Shown one piece after another: positions 1-13,763 of a DNA stretch of 64,000 nt. The notes below the pieces were generated by a model. It saw only the letters and a program-made list of their open reading frames with translations. It searched no databases and was not told the DNA's origin. The stretch is from Carallia brachiata. Lineage: Eukaryota; Streptophyta; Magnoliopsida; Malpighiales; Rhizophoraceae. Both the position numbers and the translations under genes were made by a program. Positions within the stretch are counted from its first letter, which is position 1; each line of letters begins with the position of its first letter. Location: the NCBI GenBank assembly GCA_021464245.1, contig JADCRB010000010.1, forward strand, positions 2,870,735-2,934,734, given 5' to 3'.

Positions 1-1253
1 AATAGACTTTGAAGATGATACAAGTTTTGTGTCGGTGATGTTCGGATCACCGGTAAAGAGAATGGTTTTGCAAAAGAAAATATTGGTATTTCAAATTTAG
101 TATATTTATCGGTGTTTTGATTGAAATAAGCATTAATAGTTTTTAAATAAAATTAATTATTTTTAAAATAATATATTTTTATTATATTTTTAAAAATTAT
201 TAATTTTATTTTAAAAATTTAATTTTAATTTTAATCAAAATATTAACTAAAATATTAAATTATAAGATATGCATCCGTACTCTTCGCAAAAAACATGAAT
301 CATGTGGCATAGTATTGGATCCCATTGCAATTTGCGTAGTGGAAGAATAGAGATGCCACCTGTTGCTGTTGTGTGGCAACGTCCTTTAATGCTTCACAAA
401 TGACAACGAGACAATGATAGAACAAGTCTCACCTAAGTTCCAGTCCTTTTAATCTGCGCACATTACACGTATATATTTTTTTAGTATATCAAAATAAATT
501 GTTTGTATTAAAAAATAGGATATTAATTTGTGGCTGTTGCAATATCAACGATTGGTGAAGCAAACAGACAAATATTGAGGTAAATGCTTTCATCCTATGA
601 AAATACAAAACAAATGACATTTATATAGCTCATTGATACACTTAAGACGTGATTATCTCGTTTAATATTTGTAATTATAATTAAAAGTTTCAAGAGTTTA
701 AAAATTATAATATTCATATGGCTCGTTGACATATTTGAAACATGACTATCTCATTCAATTTATAGTAATTACAATTAAATGGTTAAATAATTTTAAATTA
801 AGAGTAAAATCTAAATTTTAAACTCTAAATTTCATTTAAACTCTTTTTTTAATCTTCTAAGTGAAAAAATAAAAATAAAAAAAGATTACAAAGGGCAAAA
901 TAATTATCATTAATTCAAATTAAATCTTTTGCTATAAATAACATCATTTCATACTTGATCACTCGCAATAACTTTGCATGTACTTAAAACGTTCGTCCTC
1001 ACCTCACACATTGTTTTCTTTCTCATTCATATTTAATCTTTCCAATACCTTTGTTCAAAAGACAAAAGTACCAATCTTAATTTTTCTCAAGAAAGCTCCC
1101 AAGATGTTCCTTTTATTTCATTTAATTTATAATGAGTTAAAATAAAATTATCATAAGTGAAAACAAAATCACAAGATAAAATAAAACAAAAGTTAAAAAT
1201 TGAACATTTTATTACAAAATCCACCTTATTAAACTAATGGAAAAACAAAGTCC
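1..1253. other. AT-rich upstream region without a gene
   Basis: Very AT-rich sequence full of short A and T runs. I see no reading frame with plant coding character and no recognisable mobile element. The last few hundred bases probably hold the promoter of the gene that starts at 1347, but no TATA box could be chosen with confidence among the many AT tracts. Confidence 0.6.
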
Positions 1254-1278
1254 TTTTGTTTTGTTTTGTTTTGTTTTG
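1254..1278 (+). repeat. (TTTTG)5 microsatellite
   Basis: Five perfect TTTTG units lie just upstream of the first coding exon, probably in the 5' leader. The repeat removes in-frame stops but gives no ATG, so upstream coding extension is not supported. Confidence 0.9.
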
Positions 1279-1346
1279 ACTTGTTTTGTGCATTTTCCCC
1301 ATTAATTTCAATTCCTCCAACTCCTCCCTCCTCCTTCCACCATATC

Positions 1347-3943
1347 ATGCACCATCTCCACCTCCACACAATGCCCCTCCTCCCTTCCTCCTCCTCCTCA
1401 AAACCCTTAAAATCCTCACCTGCAAACCCTAATTTTAATCCCCAAAATTCCTCCTCCTCCGCAGCCCTCTGCAAACACTCGCCGTCGGCCACCTTAGACC
1501 TCCTGATCCTGATCCTCGTCCTCTTCTCCGGCGCCTTTCTCTTAATTTCCTACTTCTCCTATCTCTTTCACTCCCTCTCCCTCCTCTTCTCCCACTACTC
1601 CTTCTCCTCCGCCTCCTCCTCTATCCATCTCCACCTCCTCCTCCGTCTCCCTCCGGCGTCCTACATTCTCGGGTTTATTGCCTTTTTCTTAGTCTCTCTC
1701 CTCCTCGCCGAGTTCTGCTGCGGCCCCAGATCCCGCCGCTGCCACAAGCCCGGATGCAAGGGCTTGAAAAAGGCTATGGAGTTCGATTTGCAGCTCCAGA
1801 CTGAAGACTGCGTGAAATCCGGCGGTGCCGCCACCAAGGAGATCGATAGGTTGCCGTGGAAAGGTGGGAGTGAAGGGAATCCGGATTATGAGTGCTTGAG
1901 GGCCGAGCTGAGGAAGATGGCTCCGCCCAATGGCCGTGCGGTTTTGCTTTTCCGAGCGAAGTGTGGATGCCCCGTTGCCAAATTGGAGGGTTGGGGTCCC
2001 AAACGGGGGCGCCGCCACAAAAAGTGAGTCTCTTGATATTTTTTCCATAATTTTTTTTTTGTTGGGTTTTAGCATTTTGATTGAACTGGACGCTAAGGTT
2101 TCGCGAAATTGGATTCGTTTGCGTGGTTTTGTTTTATGTTCTTGTGAATAAACGGTTTCCACGAACCCTAGTTTTTCATTATGGCAGCTCTGTTAGGGTA
2201 TTTGATATGAACTTAGTTTGTGCTTAGATATATTCATTTGAATGCCCATTTTGGGGTGAATTGCATTTTTTCGGGTTAGGTAGGTTTATCTGTAAAATGG
2301 GTTGGAGTCTCATCTCTGATTGCCTGTTGATTTGATTGCATAATTTGTCTAATGGAATTGATGCTATCTAGCTGTTTTCTGTGGGGAATTTCTGGCTAAA
2401 TGGAGGAGAGATAAGGATTCTTCACCAGTTTTAAGGTCACAATGAAGAATGAACACATGTACGCTACTGGCATGCTTTATCATAATTTAGTTTAGGATTC
2501 AGTCAGAAATGTGGTGGTATTAGTCTTTGCTATGCTGTGTTCTGCAAGCATTTGATATAGTGGGCTTTCAGGTTTTTTTTTCCTAAATATGATTTCTTTG
2601 GACTGGAGGATTGTAATGCAAGTTGTTTAGATGTTTACTACAGAATGGTTCTGTCTGACCTCGGGGCTTTCTTCTCACATTCTCAGACAACGTATACTGT
2701 TGTTATGTTCAGATGTAAAAACCCCAGTGGTACGCTAGGCTATGTGCAGTAAGCCAAATTTAAAATGTTCTCCAAGGGAATGTATTTTTGCTGATAGATG
2801 TCCTATCAGGATTAATCGAGTTGAAAAGAAAGACTACCTGATGATGCCCACATAATCCACGGATAGACAAGCTTGTATGCAAACAAATAAATATAATTAC
2901 AACTGCACTTTGCTAAGAATGCATTGGAAAAAATTTTGATTTGAATCAGGCCTTGACCTTCCCATCACTATCACTGAAAGACTTGGAAGTTACCACCTGG
3001 TTCCAACCCGCAATTTTCGACAATGTGGCATCCTTACAAATTCAAATAAATAAAATCCCTCTCTGCATCATTTTCCATCAGAGCTTATACTTTATGTTTG
3101 ATTTCCTTCATTTCATCCAGACTATTACTACATCACCAAAAAAGCCGTTTTGACTGGATCTTATAGTAAGTTCAATCATATCTTTGCTCACTTCACTTGA
3201 TGCGAGGGTCTAGACTATGACTTTCTCAATAGAGGAGACACAACAATTGATGGAAGCATCTGGATTTTAAGGGTAGGCTTGAAGAAATGAATAATGAAGA
3301 AGTTTTGAGAGAGACTTTTAATGTGGATTATTGAGCATGGTGGCTGGAAGACAGATAAAATGGTAGATTATTCCAAAGTGATCAATCTGGCGGTTATTAA
3401 CTCAAGTGAATGTTGCTTTTTCTGTTCTGTCATATTAATCTTTCTTGTTCAAGTGCTTTTAGTTCTTTCATGTTAGTACTGCTTCTTTACTCCCACCTGA
3501 TAAAAAGTACCCTATTCTCATACTCTCTCTACTCCTGAACTCTTGAACTCCTTAAAGTGATTGTCTGCTTGTTTTGGTTGGAGGGACATACCCCACCCAG
3601 AGCTTGTCTTCATGTCTGTTTGAGGTGTGGACGAGTGAGAGGTCAGTTTGTGGTGTCTGAACTTTGCTTGGACTGAAGGGGATTGTTAGTTTGAAATTGA
3701 CTGAAGAGAAATTGTGTTTCCTGCTGGTTTCATGTTTAAGAAAATGGGAATTATCTGCCTTATATGCCGTCCAATGTCCATACATTGACACAATTCTAAT
3801 CATGTTGTTTTCTGTTGTTTCTGTTGTTTATAACTTGGGCTTTGATTAATGAAATTCTATGTCTTTATGGTACAATGACTTTTCCGTCTGCTGGCATTTG
3901 CAGGGCACTAGCAAATGTGGCTGCAAACGGATATCATCGCTAA
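1347..3943 (+). CDS. L34e-superfamily-like small membrane protein (At5g19025-like)
   Basis: Two coding exons, 1347-2023 and 3904-3943, joined across a 1.9-kb GT-AG intron, give 238 residues. The first ATG is at 1347; the frame stays open upstream but has no earlier ATG. The second exon adds only [12 protein letters not shown] and a stop, as I recall for At5g19025. Seen in the protein: a Ser-rich N-terminus, two hydrophobic segments (about residues 50-74 and 104-122), a Cys-rich stretch right after the second (about 124-137), and a basic C-terminus with CGCP near 207 followed by PKRGRRHKK. The family is usually labelled 'ribosomal protein L34e superfamily', but two membrane spans make ribosomal function unlikely. 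Molecular function is unknown. An alternative start at Met9 is possible. Confidence 0.85.
2024..3903 (+). other. Intron of the At5g19025-like gene
   Basis: Donor GTGAGT at 2024 and acceptor CAG ending at 3903. The intron interrupts the last lysine codon (AA|G). No nested gene or mobile element was recognised in it. Small open frames here lack coding character. Confidence 0.85.
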
Positions 3944-5480
3944 TACTTCACGATGGACTCGTTTCCTATTCGGAAGCATCCTTATTATGCTTCCCATGTT
4001 AGTATCCTGTTTACCTTTCTGATTCTGATGTTATTTCTTATTCCTAGAAGACTTCATGCTCTTGATCGGAACAATTCTTTGCTGATCCCATGATCTTGTT
4101 GCTCCTCTGTTTCAGTATAACTGAACAATTATCCGTCTCTGCACTTCCATGGGAGATTGTTCATTCACATATCTAAAAAAGATACATAGATATGATGAGT
4201 GAACATCCCTCATAAGTGGAAGGATATACAAATTTAATGGGAATAAAGATATAGAATACGCCAAATTGCCAATTGGAGAGTTCATGTTACTATTAACTTT
4301 TGTAGTTAGCCTTCTGAGAAGTTGATTAATGAGACTTACTGTTCAGAATAATATGAATGTGTGATGCCTTATTGATGCGAGTGACGTGGCTCCCTCCCCT
4401 TCTGTTTTTAACCTTTTATTTAATTTAAACAAAATGAGGTGGGTCAGTCCATGGCCACCGTTGCGAATTTTGTTCCCAAAAGCGGGCGGACTGTAAACTT
4501 CTTTGCTGCCCCAGTCTGCTATTTTCATGAACATTAATATGCTCTAGTACTATTGACGCATATGGCTGATCAAATTGTTCGCATTTAGCCTTTTTTTTTT
4601 TTGTATTGGAAAAAAAGGTGTATCGCGGATATGTTAATCATCACACCTGTAGGTTGAGATCGGAGTCACTATTGTCATCTTCGTTTAACCAACTTTTATA
4701 AGGAAAATTTATCACTTAGACATTGTTGGTAACGAGTGGGCCTTTTCCTTGTTGACCACAGTCTAATCCATAGTGCGGCAGCCCATTAGAATGAAGAGAG
4801 TGAGTTTATACTACAGTGTAGCTGCAAAAACTCGAATTTGGGTCGTCGGGGAAGCACGTTAGATTATCAATTAGACCATCACTTTGGGTGGTCGTATTTA
4901 GTGATTAAAGTCACTGAAGAGTTGAGAGTTGATATGGTATGTTATCTGGAGAAGTTCAAAGCTGGACGTTCAATTTTCCCTACCGCGCAATCAACTAAAC
5001 AACTCGATAGGACCCTGCCTTGCTCTCGTCATTTCCTATTGGTGTTGATTCATGTTAAAAAACTGAAGTCACATTTATTCGGCAGTGGGAGGATCCCTAT
5101 TTCGGTATGAAGTCATAATCATCGACACTTGACAGTAAATTCGCACATGAAATTAGATCAAATTCTAGGGTCTGCCCTTCATGATTCAGTTGGATGTTCC
5201 ATTGAAGGTTACTTTGCCTCATCAGTCATTTGAAGCTTCAATATATTTTGTTTCAAGCAAAGACATTAGGAACATCAGTTGCATAAACTTTCTTCTCGAA
5301 AGCATGGAAGTCTACTGACATTTACAGAAAAGCTGAGACACACTACAAAGATAAGCTTGCCACTGGACAAAATTTCTACATGGAAGGAGATGTACAATTG
5401 TGTAATAAAGCTAAACTGCTAACCTATCAACCAATAACCTGAAATAATAACAACAAAAAGAAGGAAAACGGAAGGAAAAG
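3944..5480. other. Convergent intergenic region
   Basis: Lies between the 3' ends of the At5g19025-like gene (+) and MED33 (-), so it holds two 3' untranslated regions facing each other. A 90-codon open frame around 4838-5110 has no ATG at its start and no recognised similarity, so it is not called. Confidence 0.6.
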
Positions 5481-8400
5481 TCATTGCCCTTCAATTATCA
5501 TTTCAGCAGCTGCACCCATCGTCTCAATCCCACCAATTCCCAGTAAAGCCAGAGCAAGTTCCTTCTCATTCCACTGTCTCAAGCCCTTGCTCAGCCTCCT
5601 CAAAACATCAGCATCCACCTCAAGCACCCAAGGAGGCGCGCAACCTACCATCAGGCTGACAAAAGCCAATACGTAGGATCGCCAAGTAGCCCCATCACAA
5701 CCAAGCGATATTTTACCATCAAGTGCACTAGCTAGGAATTCCATGTGTGCCCCAAGGACCTTTGGACGTCGCTTTGACGCAGACGACGATGAGTCAATCC
5801 CCCAAGCAAAAGCTCCACACAGTACTGCAAAATAGGCAAGTGCATAACCACTCATCGTGGCAACTATCCCTTCAGGACCTTCCTCCTCAGACCTGTGAAC
5901 GGCCATAAACCAAGAAGGCAAGGTCTCTTTGAACAATGCCTGAACTAAGCCCAAGCCACCAGATAACCACACTAAAGAAGCCCCAAGTGAAGCTGCAAGC
6001 TTGATGCGAGTCATTGCCGCAGTGAGCGAGTTCTGTCCACATCTCGTACCATTCTTCGTTCTCTTCAACTTGTCTACCCTCTGTCTATTGAGGCCACTAC
6101 ATGCTATTTCTCTCACAGAGTACATGATGAGAGAAACAATTTCCTCTGTGATGAACACCAGTTCTCTGATGGATCGGTACACACGCAGATAGAGGATTCC
6201 TGGAGCAACAGGGGAGATCCCACCAAAAAAATGGGAACCGTATCCATGCCCTAAAAGTGCTCCAACACCATCACTGCTGGAGATAACTGAAGCATTCAGG
6301 CCAAGCATGGTGGTGAAGCAACTTTTAAGAAGCTGAAACACGGCATAATTGTTGTGAAGGAAGACTGTACGAGATGCAGAAAACACAAGGAAGTCAAACC
6401 ATCGCTTTGCCTTTTGGGTCCATAGAGAAGCCACAATTGGCATGCAGGGCCAGGGGCAACCTGCTGCAAGGGACTCCAAGGCTGGACCAGCCAAATTGAG
6501 AAGACGCTCAGAGGCCTTGTCAATTTTGTAGGTTATAGTAAGGCTCACAAAAGCAGCCAGAGGCAGTGGAAGTGTAGCTGGAGAGCTCCCTCCTGCGAGA
6601 ATGATAACTCTTTATTACAAAATTGAGAATTCATGTGCGAAAACCATGTAAACAGGAAAGAACAGCACCATTGTTCATTTATATGCCCACTGTAATTATG
6701 TAATTGAACCTCAGAAAACAGAATAGAAGGTATACAAGCATCAACAACAACAACAAAAAGGCCTAAATCCAAAGTTTAATTGGGATTGGCTAAAGATTCG
6801 TGTTTCTGAATGACTCTATGACGGTTCTTATTCTAAAACCGCTCCGTCGAGTCTCTCCACGTTTAGACATTCAGACTCTTCAGAAAATTAAAACTAAATA
6901 AAAAAAAAACCCAGAATGTAAAATTTTATCAAGGAAAAACCTGCTGCAAGGCTTGGAACATCTACCCCAGTAGCTGCTAAAATTTTCTTGATCTTATCCT
7001 CAACATTGGACAAATTTGCTGCAGGACTAGGCCAATCTGTACCATTCATAAATGCTGGTTTCCAAACTCCTCGACTTACTTCAGCTGAGAAGTAGCTCAC
7101 AATTGTTGCCAAAGATGCAGGGAGATAGTCAGCTAGATCCTTGAGTCCTGAGAATGAAGAGAAACTTCAAGTCATAACATCTGTCTTGTGCTAAGATCTG
7201 TAATGGATGCAAGTTATATGATCACAACTGCGTGAAACCAAAAGAATGCGACTCTTTTTGTTTATTAGGCCATTAGGTCACCAATTCTGTATTGTTTGAG
7301 ATACGCCGTGACAGACCCAATGTGAATTTAGGCAAGCACATAATACAAAGAATTCAGACAAGCGCATTATACAAACCTGTAGCTAATTCCCGAGGAGAGA
7401 GTTTTCCATGAGAGCATGCTGTTAAAGCAGCATCAAGCACAAAAGGTACAGCTTCCAAGATATCCCAGGCAGGCAATTTAGGCCTTGGAGAATAATCATC
7501 ATTTCCAGGTCCAGAAGAACCACTACTTCCAGAAGTGACAGTAGTTAAAGATTGGTTTCCACTGTTAATTCTTCTGAGCATCATGTTAAGAAGCAAATTG
7601 ACCGTCTGATGAACAGAAGTTCCATGAACAAGACCGGAGAGGGTCGCAGCAATACATTTTTGATGCTGTCGATACCAGACTTTCAATTTTGGAAACGAAT
7701 CCATAAATACTGGTTGCGGAGATGATGAGGTAGCAACTGCAGAGGGTCTCTTCTTGTTCCTATCCTGAAGGCCGTTTCCAGATGAGACTAGATGGGAATT
7801 TCGTACTAACAGAAGGTATTCAGGAGTTAGCTGGGATCCAACTGTGGGCACATCTCCCACACCATGATCAAGAGGAGGGCGATTAAACCTCCACAATTTC
7901 AAAAGAAGAACAAATGCATTCGAAAACACGGCATGAGCAGAGAATTCTTCCCCTGTGGGGAGAGTCCATGATACATCGGGCACGTAGGAACCAAAAACCT
8001 CACAGATTGGCATCAATGAGCATGCAAGTTGTGGAATCTGGTAAGAAAAATTAAGAAAAGCAAGTAAGCGAAAGATTTATGGTTTTAATTAATGCTCCCA
8101 TGGAAAAGATAATTTTCCCATAGATTTGATTGGCTGGATTTTCTGTTCTTTTGCCATTTTCTTTGCACAAAGTTATGTTCCATTCAATATCTAAGTTGTT
8201 CCTTAGATGAGTAAAGGAAAGAAAAGCTTAATCCATATATATATATATAGGGCTACAACAAGAATCTTTCATGTCCAAGACCTTCTGGCAGCAAAATTAT
8301 TGTTGGACGTTTGTCTATCATGTTTCATTTCCCATTTCCATTAAGAACCTGAACATTTCCCTAATATCCAGAAAGTATATTTAATTGCAGTCATACCACT

Positions 8401-8970
8401 TTCAGTAGTGGCCAACTGTATTCATGCAGCATAGACAATCATCACAATGAAATGCAGAAAACTGAGGACAAATTATCATTGCCACTGAAAAGAACAATGA
8501 ATTTATTCCTAGAAAAGAATTGGAAAATGTTTGGATCAATAAAAGGAATCATACCGATCCGTGCAGCGAGAAAACCTGAACACAATCCACTGATGCTATC
8601 CCAACAACTATTACATTCAAGATTGGAGCATAACCTATCAAATGACTGTCATCCCCAGAATAATCCACAGGAGCTGGAGGAGATAATAATCTAGTGATGA
8701 AACTAACAGTGTGCTCCTGCATGCAGTTGGAAATCAATGTATTTACTTCAGGGTTATTAGGATCAGGGCATGCTTGCTGCTAAAACTGTTTACACTATTA
8801 CCTGGATGTTCCAACCTCGAAGAAGAGAAGCCCCACAAAGAATTGTAGCAGCATATATCTTCTCATCTTCTGATCCTTTGACAGCAAGCTCAAATATTTT
8901 CTCGAGTTCCGCTAAGCTTCCATTAAATCCAGGAGCTTAAATTCAGTTGCTTTACGCTTTTTAATTTAAC

Positions 8971-9012
<42 letters not shown>

Positions 9013-12000
9013 AATAACTGAAGTCCAGGCCAAAGTGAATAAAAATATAGGCTAACTACAATTAATTCATATGGACATCACCCTTGAGCTTTGCACACTG
9101 GATCAGTGACCATGAAATTATCTCAAGGTCAATGGACATCTTGCTACAATTATCATGTTTCAGACCAAAGGCAAATTAGATTACTGGACAGACTCAAACT
9201 ATTAGCCAATAGCCACATGGTAAATTAGGCCAATAAAACCAGCGCATGCAAGCCACAGAAATGATTGCGCATAATCATCACAGCGTTCCACAGCTGATAT
9301 GCCATATTCGATTTTAATTGCATCAGTTTACTACAACAAGGTAGAGGTCATTTGCTTATAGATATACAGTGTGAAGACATAATATTTTTTAATCATATTT
9401 GGAAGGAATTGTCAGGGATTGGGTATCTTGTAGCCATAGAAGCAGGTAGACACTGAAGAAAGAATGAGTCCATACGAATACAACTGCTGCTTTAAAAATG
9501 AAATTTTGCTAATGGAAATATGATCTCAGCTACTCTACTGCACCAACTTTGAGAGAAATAAGTATGAGTTGGGGTATAGGCATACCTTGTAGCAGGAGTT
9601 GAAGCCAGAGCACTGACCATCACTGGAGTAAGTGGGGCACCCTTCATAAATGATGACCAACCAGGGACCTGAGCTGGCACGTTGTAAGGTATTTGGTTGA
9701 TGCGGACATTCACATACCCTGGCCACAAATATGCTGATGTGTCCAATAGATGTCTTGAAATACAAGCCTCAACAATCAGATGACGCATGTTTCCAGCTGA
9801 TTCCAAGAGCATAAACTGATCAGATAGCCTTATCAAGTTCAATAAAGTTTGCCGTATGTTTAACAACATAACAATGTCAGATGAACAAGTTAACATGTTT
9901 ACTAATGAGAATATTATTAAAAAAATGAAAACTTTATAAGAATCCCAAAAAACAGGAACGTTTTTGAGAAATCAAAGTCAAACCAGTTTTGACTTCTTAC
10001 CTCAAGCAGAAGAAATTAGACTTAATTCACCAATATTCCTTTTCCGAATAAATTAACAGCTCTTACTCATTGGGTATGAAAATGTGCCTGTGTGACGGAG
10101 GAGGATGGGATTCCCAAGAGTACAAGAAATAACTTACAACAATTGCTCGGCGTCTCTGTCATGCTCATCCACTCAAAATGTGCACTCCCAACATTGATGC
10201 CTGAAACAAACAGCATGGCTTTGGCAGCAGCCTGATCAGCTGCAGAGGCAACAGAAGAAGGAGGACTCAGCAAGTCCTGATAATCACCCAGTAGCTGCAA
10301 GCTGGATACCAAATCATTGCGACGCCATCCTGGAACCTTTTTTTCTTTACAGCGATTTGTTGAGCCACATTCTGCTTCATCAATTGGTGCAGCTTCCTCT
10401 TCCTCAACAAGATCCGCAATTACAAGGGGCACTATAGATAATAACATGCAGAGCCGAGTGTCTAGGCGAGGGATGGGACCCTCAATGGGTTCCCTTTCCT
10501 AACATACAATTCACAGAAACAACTGGCATTAATAAGGACAAAATTTTTTTTTTTGTAAAGAATGAAGCTTTTCAAACCTAGGAAATGGTAGTCATTTAAT
10601 TCTATAGAATGCACACTTCTGTAACAAAGTAACATAGATGGCAAAGAGCCAAATAGTTAAAATTCCATTTGAGACAATTGTGAATATGCGAACATCTAGA
10701 TGCTTTAACACACATCATTTTTCGAGTGCCAAAAGTAACTTTCTTCCTTTGAAAATAGTAAATTATAGTCCAGATACAAGAAGTTCTAACCCTCTGTACA
10801 AGGCGGAGAGCAGTAATCCAAAGGCCTAGAAAGGTGTCATGCCATGTGGTTCCATTTATTGCTTGAAGGGTTTTAACCAAACCTGCGCAACAATAATATT
10901 CAAGCTTTTATTCCTTCTAAAATTTGTTTCAAAAAAGTTGACATAGTTTTAAATCAATTTAGGGTATATCTTAAGGGGAATTACAAACTCTGGCAGTACC
11001 AGTTATGATTTCGATCGCACTTGTTGCACTAACTTGATAGCCATCCATGGCATCTTCCAACGCAAGATCAAGAGGAAGCCAAAGAGCAGAACAACTGACT
11101 CCATAACACTGTCTAGCAGAAAAAATTGGAGATCTGAAAGCCATAACTGCATGGAACTTTTGTAGCGAACTTGTTTCAGTTTCCTGAGGCAATACTATCT
11201 GCAAATCTAAAGTCAACTGCAAAAGATCTTCAGCAGTTAAAATTTTTGAATTCTTTAATGCTGACGAATTTTCTGCAAGCAGCCGTAGTCTCTCAAAGAA
11301 TCCCTCCCAATCCTTGGGCCTGACAAGGCGGAAATAGAGAGTTAGTGGGAAAAAAGAAGTTTAGAAAAGAAAAGGAATCTCATACGAACCAAAGGCCAAA
11401 TCAATTTGCTGTTGAATATAATACATATGAAATGGTTACCATGTGTTTTACTGGTGAACATAAGAAATGGCTAGAATTTGTTAAAAGGCATAACTAAAGT
11501 AGACCGCATTGAACTGACAGCAGATTGAAGAAAATCTCCATTCAATAGAAATAGCAGTGCCCAACTGCCATTCAGTTTAAGGTCACTGCAGAACACTTGC
11601 ATTGTGGTACCAGGCAAAACTGAACAGTAATGTAAACTTCATTATGCACTGCTGTTGCTGGAAGGCAGATGAGGTTGCATGCAAACTTTAGCAAAGTATT
11701 TTTTATGGTAAAGCAGACTCACAAGTTCTGAGATGCCAAGTAAAGAATTCTTGAAGTTACTTTATTTTGCAGAAATTTCCCAATAATCTCTATAGCAATT
11801 ACTGTATTCATATTTTGCAATTTCTCATAATGTCCGGTCCTTTTTCCATTATATTCGCCAAGACTGTCTATTTCCATTTCTTGAGGTTTTGTTGCCCATC
11901 TGGTATTCTTCTCTGGCGTAAGTGCCAGCAGCCCCTCATCATCTAATGACGCATCTAGCAACTGCCACATAACTGCATATATGAACTCAACCATGAGAAT

Positions 12001-13763
12001 CCCAGGATCACTAGATTGCAGGCCAAAATTCTGGGAAAGACGAAGAATTGTGTCTACCGATATCATGATCCTGTCAGACAAACCCAACAGTACTTTTCTC
12101 TTAGATAGCTCCAGTTCGTCATCAAGAAATAAAATAAAATAACATGAAAGAGAATGATGTTAACCAATATCCAAATTCTAAAATGCGATGATTTTACAGC
12201 TGAATACGGCACACTTACTACAATCTTCTTCTTTAATGTTTCTCTGGAGAATTTTTCATTTATTAAGCTATATTTACTCATTGTTATGCATACAGCACAT
12301 TGCAAGACCTCAAAACAGCAACATATACTGGCTCTCTGATTGTTTCACAAAGCGATCCGCTTACAAGATCAATGAAATTGACGATGTAAGGCATAGAGAC
12401 ATCAAATCAGTCACCACTTCTAAGATATACATACACAAGGATGAAGGTGGGACTCACTTTTCGTAGTTTGGACCATTAGTTTGACTTTTGAGCTCGAAAG
12501 CATATCTCTTAAGGAGTTCCAAATAAAGCCTATAAGCCACAGGCTGGGAACGGCGGCAGGGAATAACCCTGTCAGAAGAACAGAAAAGAAACAACTTGAA
12601 TGCGCCTATAATACCAGAAAGGAGAGGATTGATGCCAAGAACAAACAAATAAATACTTCAATAAAGAAAAATTCGGACTTGAATTAGTCCATTGAATCCA
12701 AGTTAGACAAGAATTATCGAAAACGCAAGCCATTTCACCCTCATTGCAGACTCAAATCAAAAGCCTTTTCTAGAATCAAATCCATTTATAGTGCACATAT
12801 TTGGAAACAAAATAGATCACAAAACAAATGCATATACCATCATAGATTGCAAGGAACAAACAATAGATAAGATTTTGTTCGAACGCTCTATCCTTTCCAC
12901 TTTGAAAGAAGTAGGGTAAAAATAGGCAAAATATTCAACAACTATTTCACCCTTCTCGCCAAAAGTGCTGAAAAGAAAATTTTGAACCAAGACTGATTAA
13001 AAATGAGTCTTTGTTGGTTGATGTTGCTTATTTTAAGCGAATAAACATCAGCAAAAGGCCTTTGGCTGATTAACCATTTATGAGGCCAGAGAGTTAACAA
13101 CACAAACAAACTAAAAACAAGTTTAACACCAAAAGCAAAATAAGCAACACCAAAAGCAAGGGGTAACCTTTAAAAAAAAAAAAAAAGGGAGGCCTATATG
13201 GATCGAATAAATAATACATGTAAAAACAAGGTCTTCATCAATTCATAAGAAAGGTCGACTCCAGAAAGCTCATTTAAGATTGATTCAAGACACTCTATTA
13301 GTCTGAAATCTTCAGTTTTTAACACAAAAGATCCAGCTAAGGAATTACTGTAAAAACCAGTAATTCAGAAACAGTCCCCAAACAAAAAGCCTCAAACTTT
13401 ACCAAACTATGCTTTAACTGGTAAACTATAACCTCAACCTTGCAGCCCATAAAGGAGAAATTGCCATAAAAGTTTGAAAAAAAAATACCTGTCAGAGAGC
13501 AGAGCAAGAACCATGAAAGGAGGGACGATCTGGAGGACCAAGGCCTTCTCCAGGAACTTCCAGAGAATGGGCACATTGTTTTCCCAACAAATACAAGATA
13601 CCAAAACCTCTGCAACCTCTGGAGATGGCAAAGAAACCTCTAGAGAGCTCAAATTCGAGGATATCTGCAGAGCCCAAAGCAGAGGATCGCTATCCTTTTC
13701 TTGGGCCACCTTGGTTATCTCCGAGACGATATCCGAAATACTGAATTCCTCAGAAATGGCCAT
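5481..13763 (-). CDS. MED33A: Mediator subunit 33 (MED33A/REF4-type)
   Basis: Plant Mediator tail subunit acting in the nucleus; in Arabidopsis the MED33 pair (RFR1/REF4) restrains phenylpropanoid gene expression. Twelve coding exons on the minus strand: 13489-13763, 12458-12568, 11723-12070, 11000-11319, 10791-10882, 10138-10498, 9586-9796, 8802-8916, 8555-8716, 7377-8037, 6941-7147, 5481-6592. They sum to 3975 nt, 1324 residues plus stop, close to the roughly 1300 of Arabidopsis MED33A. All junctions keep frame with GT-AG borders. Long stretches match my memory of the family, for example PILWKFLEKAL near residue 67, DALEDAMDGYQV-like sequence in exon 4, PTVGSQLTPEYLLL in exon 10 and GCPWPCMPIVASLWTQKAKR in exon 12. 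Paralogue identity (33A or 33B) is not settled. No frame damage, unlike several neighbours. Confidence 0.95.
8235..8249. repeat. Short (AT)n tract in a MED33 intron
   Basis: A run of alternating A and T in the intron between exons 9 and 10 of MED33. Simple repeat with no other visible feature. Confidence 0.75.

Noticed and set aside
1229..2162. Minus-strand open frames opposite the L34e-like gene
   Set aside because: They mirror the Ser/Pro-rich coding exon on the plus strand and have no independent features.
4838..5110. 90-codon open frame between two convergent genes
   Set aside because: No ATG at its beginning, no recognised similarity, and it lies in the 3' flank of MED33.
8452..8694. 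Plus-strand 80-codon ORF
   Set aside because: It overlaps MED33 exon 9, which has a strong family match on the other strand.
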